Shown here piece after piece: positions 7,323 through 10,545 of a stretch of DNA of 10,545 nt; position 1 is the stretch's first letter, and every line of letters begins with the position of its first letter. Both the position numbers and the translations under genes were made by a program. The notes under the pieces are model-generated. The model searched no databases, was not told the DNA's origin, and saw nothing but the letters and a program-made list of their open reading frames with translations. Where the stretch lies: positions 1-10,545 of the forward strand of contig CAIYFP010000333.1 of assembly GCA_903925515.1 (NCBI GenBank), read 5' to 3'. The stretch is from an uncultured Verrucomicrobiota bacterium (lineage in GTDB: Bacteria > Verrucomicrobiota > Verrucomicrobiia > Limisphaerales > UBA9464).

Positions 7323-9266
7323 TCAAAGCCTCGCCCGCCCGTTCGCCGCGACGTGCGACTCGATCTCCGCGAGGAACTCGTCCCCGTAAACCCGCAGCTT
7401 CGTCTCGCCCACGCCGGGAATCGCCAGGAAGTCCCGCTCCGTCGTCGGGTAGTCGCGCGCCATGTGCCTCAGCGAAACGTCCCCGAACACGATGTACGGC
7501 GGCACCCCCTGCTCGTCCGCCAGCCGCTTCCGCAGCCGGCGCAGCTTCTCGAACAGCACCTCGTCGCACGTCACCGCGCCCGAGGCCGTCACCGCGCGCG
7601 GCACCGACGCCTTCGGCGCCTCCCTTGGCTTCGTCAGCCGCACCGTCCGCCGCTCCTTCAGCGTCGCCATCCCCTCGTCCGTCAACGAAACCGTCGGCAT
7701 CATCCCGCTCGCCTGCCGCAGCAAGCCAAGGCGCACCAGCTCGCGACCAATCGCGCCCCACTCGTTCCGGCCCAGCTCCTTCCCGATCCCGAACGTGCTC
7801 AACGTGTGATGCTGCCAGCGCAGCACGCCCTCGGCCTCCGACCCCGTCAGCACCGCCACAAGGTGGTTCAACCCCACGTCGAACCCGCTCTTCTGCCGCA
7901 CCCGGTACACGCAGCTCAGGAACTTCTGCGCGTGCACCGTCCCGTCGTAGTCCTCGCGCGGGCTCAGGCAGTTGTCGCACCCGCCGCACCCGCCCGGCGG
8001 GAATGTCTCCCCGAAATATCCCAGCAACGATTCGCGACGACACCCCGACGCCTCCGCGTAGTGGACCATCTGCCGGAGCTGCGCCGACGCCACCGCCCGC
8101 TCGTTCTCGTCCGTCTTCTCGTCGATGAACGCGATCTGCTTCGCCACGTCGCCCGGGCTGAAGTACAGCACGCACTCGGACGGCAGCCCGTCGCGCCCGG
8201 CGCGGCCCGTCTCCTGGTAGTAGCCCTCGATGTTCTTCGGCAGGTCATGGTGCAGCACGAAGCGCACGTTCGGCTTGTTGATCCCCATCCCGAACGCAAT
8301 CGTCGCGCACATCACCTGCACCTCGTCCCGCAGGAACCTCTCTTGGTTCGCGGCCCGCGTCTCCGGCGACAGCCCCGCATGGTACGGCAGCGCCCGAACC
8401 CCCTCCTTCACCAGCCGCTCCGCCAGCGACTCCGTCGCGTTCCGGCTCGCGCAGTACACGATCCCGGCCTCCTTCGGCCGCGCCCTCGCAAACCGCGCGA
8501 TCCGGTCCGATGTCTGCCCCTTCGCCTCCACGCGGTACGTCAGGTTCGGCCGGTTGAAGCTCGCCACGTACGTCGCCGGCTCCCGCAGGTGGAGCTGACG
8601 GACGATGTCGTCCCGCACCCGCTGCGTCGCCGTTGCCGTCAACGCGAGGAACGGGACCGCCGGAAACCGCTCCCGCAACTGGCTCAACTGCCGGTACTCC
8701 GGCCGGAAGTCATGGCCCCATTCGCTGATGCAATGGGCCTCGTCCACCGCCACCGCCCCGAGCTGCCACCGCGCCAGCTCGTCCAGCAACGTCCCCGCGA
8801 ACAACCGCTCCGGCGCGATGTACAGCAACCGGATCTCCCCACGGTGCAGCCGGCGCCACGTCTCCCGGCGCGACGCGTCGTCCAGCGCCGAGTTCAGGCA
8901 CGCCGCGCCCACCCCGTTGGACCGCAACGCGTCCACCTGGTCCTTCATCAACGCAATCAACGGCGAGATCACGACCGTCAGCCCCGCGCGCCGCAGCGCC
9001 GGCAACTGGAAGCACAACGACTTCCCACCGCCCGTCGGCAGCAACGCAAACACATCCCGACCCGCCAGCGAGTCCTCGATGATCTCACGCTGCAACGGCC
9101 GGAACGCATGGTACCCAAACACGCGCCGGAGCGTCCCTTCCAGCGGCTCGGACGGGTCCGACGCCGGCAACGGCGGCAGCGGGGGCGACGCCGCCGCGCC
9201 ACCCCCCGGCTCCGCGTCCGCAGCCTCGAACAACCTTTCCCAGTCGTCGCTCACGTCCAACCCCAT
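7323..9266 (-). CDS. recQ: ATP-dependent DNA helicase RecQ
   Basis: This is a 3'-5' superfamily 2 DNA helicase used in recombination and replication-fork repair. The 647 residues show all RecQ parts: FGYHAFRPLQREII (motif 0, 50-63), LPTGGGKS (Walker A, 76-83), AVDEAHCISEWGHDFRPEY (DEAH box, 173-191), LTATAT (209-214), and QETGRAGRDG (motif VI, 351-360). The zinc-binding cysteines are C409, C427, C430 and C433. A winged-helix RQC domain spans about 440-540 (GIGKELGRNEW), and an HRDC domain about 565-643 ends the protein (VFGDVSLRHMARDYP, IPGVGETKL). The length is slightly above the usual 600-610. The extra is a Pro/Ala/Gly-rich N-terminal tail (about 18-42) before the helicase core and a basic linker around 540-565. 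The ATG at 9266 has GGGA 5 bases upstream and GGGAG further back. It follows panC by 106 bases on the same strand. Confidence 0.97.
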   Translation of the reverse strand: MGLDVSDDWERLFEAADAEPGGGAAASPPLPPLPASDPSEPLEGTLRRVFGYHAFRPLQREIIEDSLAGRDVFALLPTGGGKSLCFQLPALRRAGLTVVISPLIALMKDQVDALRSNGVGAACLNSALDDASRRETWRRLHRGEIRLLYIAPERLFAGTLLDELARWQLGAVAVDEAHCISEWGHDFRPEYRQLSQLRERFPAVPFLALTATATQRVRDDIVRQLHLREPATYVASFNRPNLTYRVEAKGQTSDRIARFARARPKEAGIVYCASRNATESLAERLVKEGVRALPYHAGLSPETRAANQERFLRDEVQVMCATIAFGMGINKPNVRFVLHHDLPKNIEGYYQETGRAGRDGLPSECVLYFSPGDVAKQIAFIDEKTDENERAVASAQLRQMVHYAEASGCRRESLLGYFGETFPPGGCGGCDNCLSPREDYDGTVHAQKFLSCVYRVRQKSGFDVGLNHLVAVLTGSEAEGVLRWQHHTLSTFGIGKELGRNEWGAIGRELVRLGLLRQASGMMPTVSLTDEGMATLKERRTVRLTKPREAPKASVPRAVTASGAVTCDEVLFEKLRRLRKRLADEQGVPPYIVFGDVSLRHMARDYPTTERDFLAIPGVGETKLRVYGDEFLAEIESHVAANGRARL

Positions 9267-9372
9267 CCAATCCCAGAAGCTCCCCGGCCGCGAGCCTTCG
9301 TGTATCTCCCCATGGACAGGCGTCGGGCGCTCCCGGCCGCCGCGAAACCCCGCAACGCCCCGCCCCCACGCC
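9267..9372 (-). other. Gap between panC and recQ
   Basis: These 106 bases separate the panC stop from the recQ start. I see no hairpin followed by a T-run and no recognisable promoter boxes, so the sequence does not show whether recQ is cotranscribed with panC. Confidence 0.4.
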
Positions 9373-10239
9373 CTACACGCGCCCGTTGTCGATCAGCCGC
9401 GTGCGCCCCACGAATACGGCCAGCGCCATCTGGCTGCCATGGCCCACCGTCGCCCGCGGCTCCAGCGTCTCCGGATCGAAGAACTCCACGTAGTCAAGGC
9501 GCGCCAGCGGCTCGCGCGAGACCGTCGCCGCAACCTCCCCCTTCAACGCCTCCGCCGGGACGCCTTCCCTCGATCCCCGTACCCGGCGCCGCGCCTCCTC
9601 GATGCAGCGGTGCAGCACGGTCGCCTGGCGTCGTTCCTCCGGCCCGAGGTAGGCGTTGCGCGAGCTCATCGCGAGCCCGTCCTTTTCCCGCTGGGTTGGA
9701 GCAACCACGACCCGCACCGGGAAGTCGAGGTCGCGCGTCATCCGCCGAATCACCGCCGCCTGTTGCCAGTCCTTCGCCCCGAAGACCGCCACGTCCGGCA
9801 ACACCGCGTTGAACAGCTTGGTCACGACGGTCGTCACGCCGCGGAAATGGGTGGGGCGCGACTCCCCTTCCATGCCTCGCCCAAGCTGCTCCTCCACGAC
9901 GTACGTGCTGTAACGGCCCTCGCCGCGCCCGGGGTACATGACGTCGTCGGTGGGCGCGTAGATCATGTCCACCCCCGCTTCCCGGCACCGGCGTCGATCC
10001 CCCTTCATGTCGCGCGGGTACCGGGAAAGGTCCTCGGCGGGCGCGAACTGCGTCGGGTTGACGTAGATGCTCACCACCACGACCCCCCCGCGCCCCACGC
10101 GCCGGCGCGCCTCGTGCATGAGCGACACATGGCCGTCGTGCAGGTATCCCATCGTCGGCACGAACCCGATCCGCCGCCCCTCGCGCCTCCATGTCCCCGC
10201 CCACCGCTGCATCGCCCCCGGCGTCCTCGTCATCCTCAT
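9373..10239 (-). CDS. panC: Pantothenate synthetase (pantoate--beta-alanine ligase)
   Basis: This cytoplasmic enzyme joins pantoate and beta-alanine with ATP to form pantothenate, the coenzyme A precursor. The 288-residue protein has the nucleotidyl-transferase HIGH-like motif in FVPTMGYLHDGHVSLM (26-41). VSIYVNPTQFAPAEDLSRYPRD (56-77) binds pantoate. THFRGVTTVVTKLFN (130-144) and FGAKDWQQ (153-160) follow, with REKDGLAMSSRN (184-195) as the KMSKS-like loop. In-frame ATGs lie at 10257, 10248, 10239 and 10233. I chose 10239 because AAAGGA stands 8 bases before it and because it leaves 27 residues before the PTMG motif, as in E. coli PanC. panB and panD are not in the window. Identity is very secure; the start may differ by up to six codons. 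Confidence 0.96.
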   Translation of the reverse strand: MRMTRTPGAMQRWAGTWRREGRRIGFVPTMGYLHDGHVSLMHEARRRVGRGGVVVVSIYVNPTQFAPAEDLSRYPRDMKGDRRRCREAGVDMIYAPTDDVMYPGRGEGRYSTYVVEEQLGRGMEGESRPTHFRGVTTVVTKLFNAVLPDVAVFGAKDWQQAAVIRRMTRDLDFPVRVVVAPTQREKDGLAMSSRNAYLGPEERRQATVLHRCIEEARRRVRGSREGVPAEALKGEVAATVSREPLARLDYVEFFDPETLEPRATVGHGSQMALAVFVGRTRLIDNGRV

Positions 10240-10247
10240 CGGGGCCA

Positions 10248-10253
10248 TCCTTT
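10248..10253 (-). promoter_or_regulatory. Ribosome binding site deciding the panC start
   Basis: On the - strand AAAGGA occurs 8 bases before the ATG at 10239. The more upstream ATG at 10257 has only GAAGG at 3 bases, which is too close. This supports the shorter PanC. Confidence 0.45.
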
Positions 10254-10257
10254 GCAT

Positions 10258-10442
10258 CGGCCTTCAACAACGCAAGGAACCGGCAGGCACCCTCATCCCC
10301 GCGCAAGGAGTTGGGAATCTCGCGATCCGCAAGCGGGCGAATCTCGGCAGGCTGCGTGCCAACACGCCGTCGTAGCGGATGGGCGACCGCGGCATGCGCG
10401 CGGGTGGCCACATCCCAGGTGACCTCGGCGTCCATCTGCCAT
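10258..10442. other. Region upstream of panC without a convincing gene
   Basis: Short open frames cross this stretch on both strands, including one of 78 codons on the - strand (10264-10500). None has a recognisable domain, a ribosome binding site, or neighbour-like codon use, and they cover the hairpin cluster as well. I read it as non-coding leader or spacer for panC, or as degenerate repeat sequence. Its base composition looks less uniformly GC-rich than the genes around it. Confidence 0.45.
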
Positions 10443-10457
10443 GAAGCCGAAGGCTTC
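10443..10457. repeat. Hairpin 1 of the right-edge cluster
   Basis: GAAGCC and GGCTTC form a perfect 6-base stem around the loop GAA. The stem is short, but it stands in line with two other inverted repeats within 105 bases. Confidence 0.5.
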
Positions 10458-10469
10458 CCAGCGTGTAGC

Positions 10470-10502
10470 CGGTGGTCGAGGAGCGAGGTGACGACACCAC
10501 CG
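10470..10502. repeat. Hairpin 2 of the right-edge cluster
   Basis: The left arm CGGTGGTCG (10470-10478) pairs with the right arm CGACACCACCG (10492-10502) apart from a 2-base bulge, around a loop of 13 bases. The right arm differs from a perfect match only by the inserted pair, as expected of a decayed palindromic repeat. Confidence 0.5.
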
Positions 10503-10527
10503 TGGACCCGTGCGAACGTGAACCCCG

Positions 10528-10545
10528 GCATCCCGGCAGGGATGC
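10528..10545. repeat. Hairpin 3, reaching the window edge
   Basis: GCATCCC (10528-10534) and GGGATGC (10539-10545) form a perfect 7-base stem around GGCA. The stem may continue, because the base before it is G and the next base lies outside the window. It has no following T-run inside the window on the - strand, so it is better read as a REP-like palindrome than as a proven terminator. Confidence 0.6.

Noticed and set aside
7353..10422. Very long + strand open frames opposite recQ and panC
   Set aside because: The - strand carries complete RecQ and PanC motif sets. The + strand frames are Arg/Pro/His-rich without any motif.
10264..10500. Possible small gene of 78 codons on the - strand before panC
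   Set aside because: It has no ribosome binding site and no recognisable domain, and it runs through two of the hairpins. I cannot exclude it, but nothing supports it.

Overview
This is a high-GC bacterial chromosomal window made mostly of single-copy housekeeping genes with two surface or secreted proteins between them. No phage, insertion-sequence, CRISPR, tRNA or rRNA signature is visible. The mix suggests a Verrucomicrobiota or Planctomycetota-type Gram-negative environmental bacterium. It combines a CotH-kinase-like secreted protein, an O-antigen-ligase-like membrane protein, a secreted DUF362 protein, a dimethylformamidase-like C-terminus and very GC-rich codon use. That placement is inferred from gene content, and no marker gene here settles it.

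Left block (1-3049, + strand): the 3' end of an N,N-dimethylformamidase beta-subunit-like gene is followed by plsY (glycerol-3-phosphate acyltransferase), gpsA (NAD(P)-dependent glycerol-3-phosphate dehydrogenase) and thrB (homoserine kinase). The first gene is either very close to plsY or overlaps it, depending on the plsY start. plsY and gpsA overlap by a GTGA start/stop. GpsA makes the sn-glycerol-3-phosphate that PlsY acylates, so this is a phospholipid-entry pair. thrB follows after a short gap with its own good ribosome binding site and may be cotranscribed.

Middle block (3058-7319): on the - strand an O-antigen-ligase-like polytopic membrane protein is followed by a secreted DUF362 protein, whose end converges on thrB. 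Diverging from the ligase across a 168-base gap, on the + strand, is a secreted CotH kinase family protein.

Right block (7323-10239, - strand): panC (pantothenate synthetase) is followed by recQ (ATP-dependent DNA helicase), whose stop is only 3 bases from the CotH stop. Upstream of panC, up to the window edge, about 300 bases carry no convincing gene. The outer part has three hairpins in a row that look like an intergenic repeat cluster.

I see no clearly new multi-gene system. The places most worth a second look are the hairpin cluster at the right edge, the Gly/Arg-rich insert in the CotH protein with its divergent ligase neighbour, and a strand-composition change across the window.
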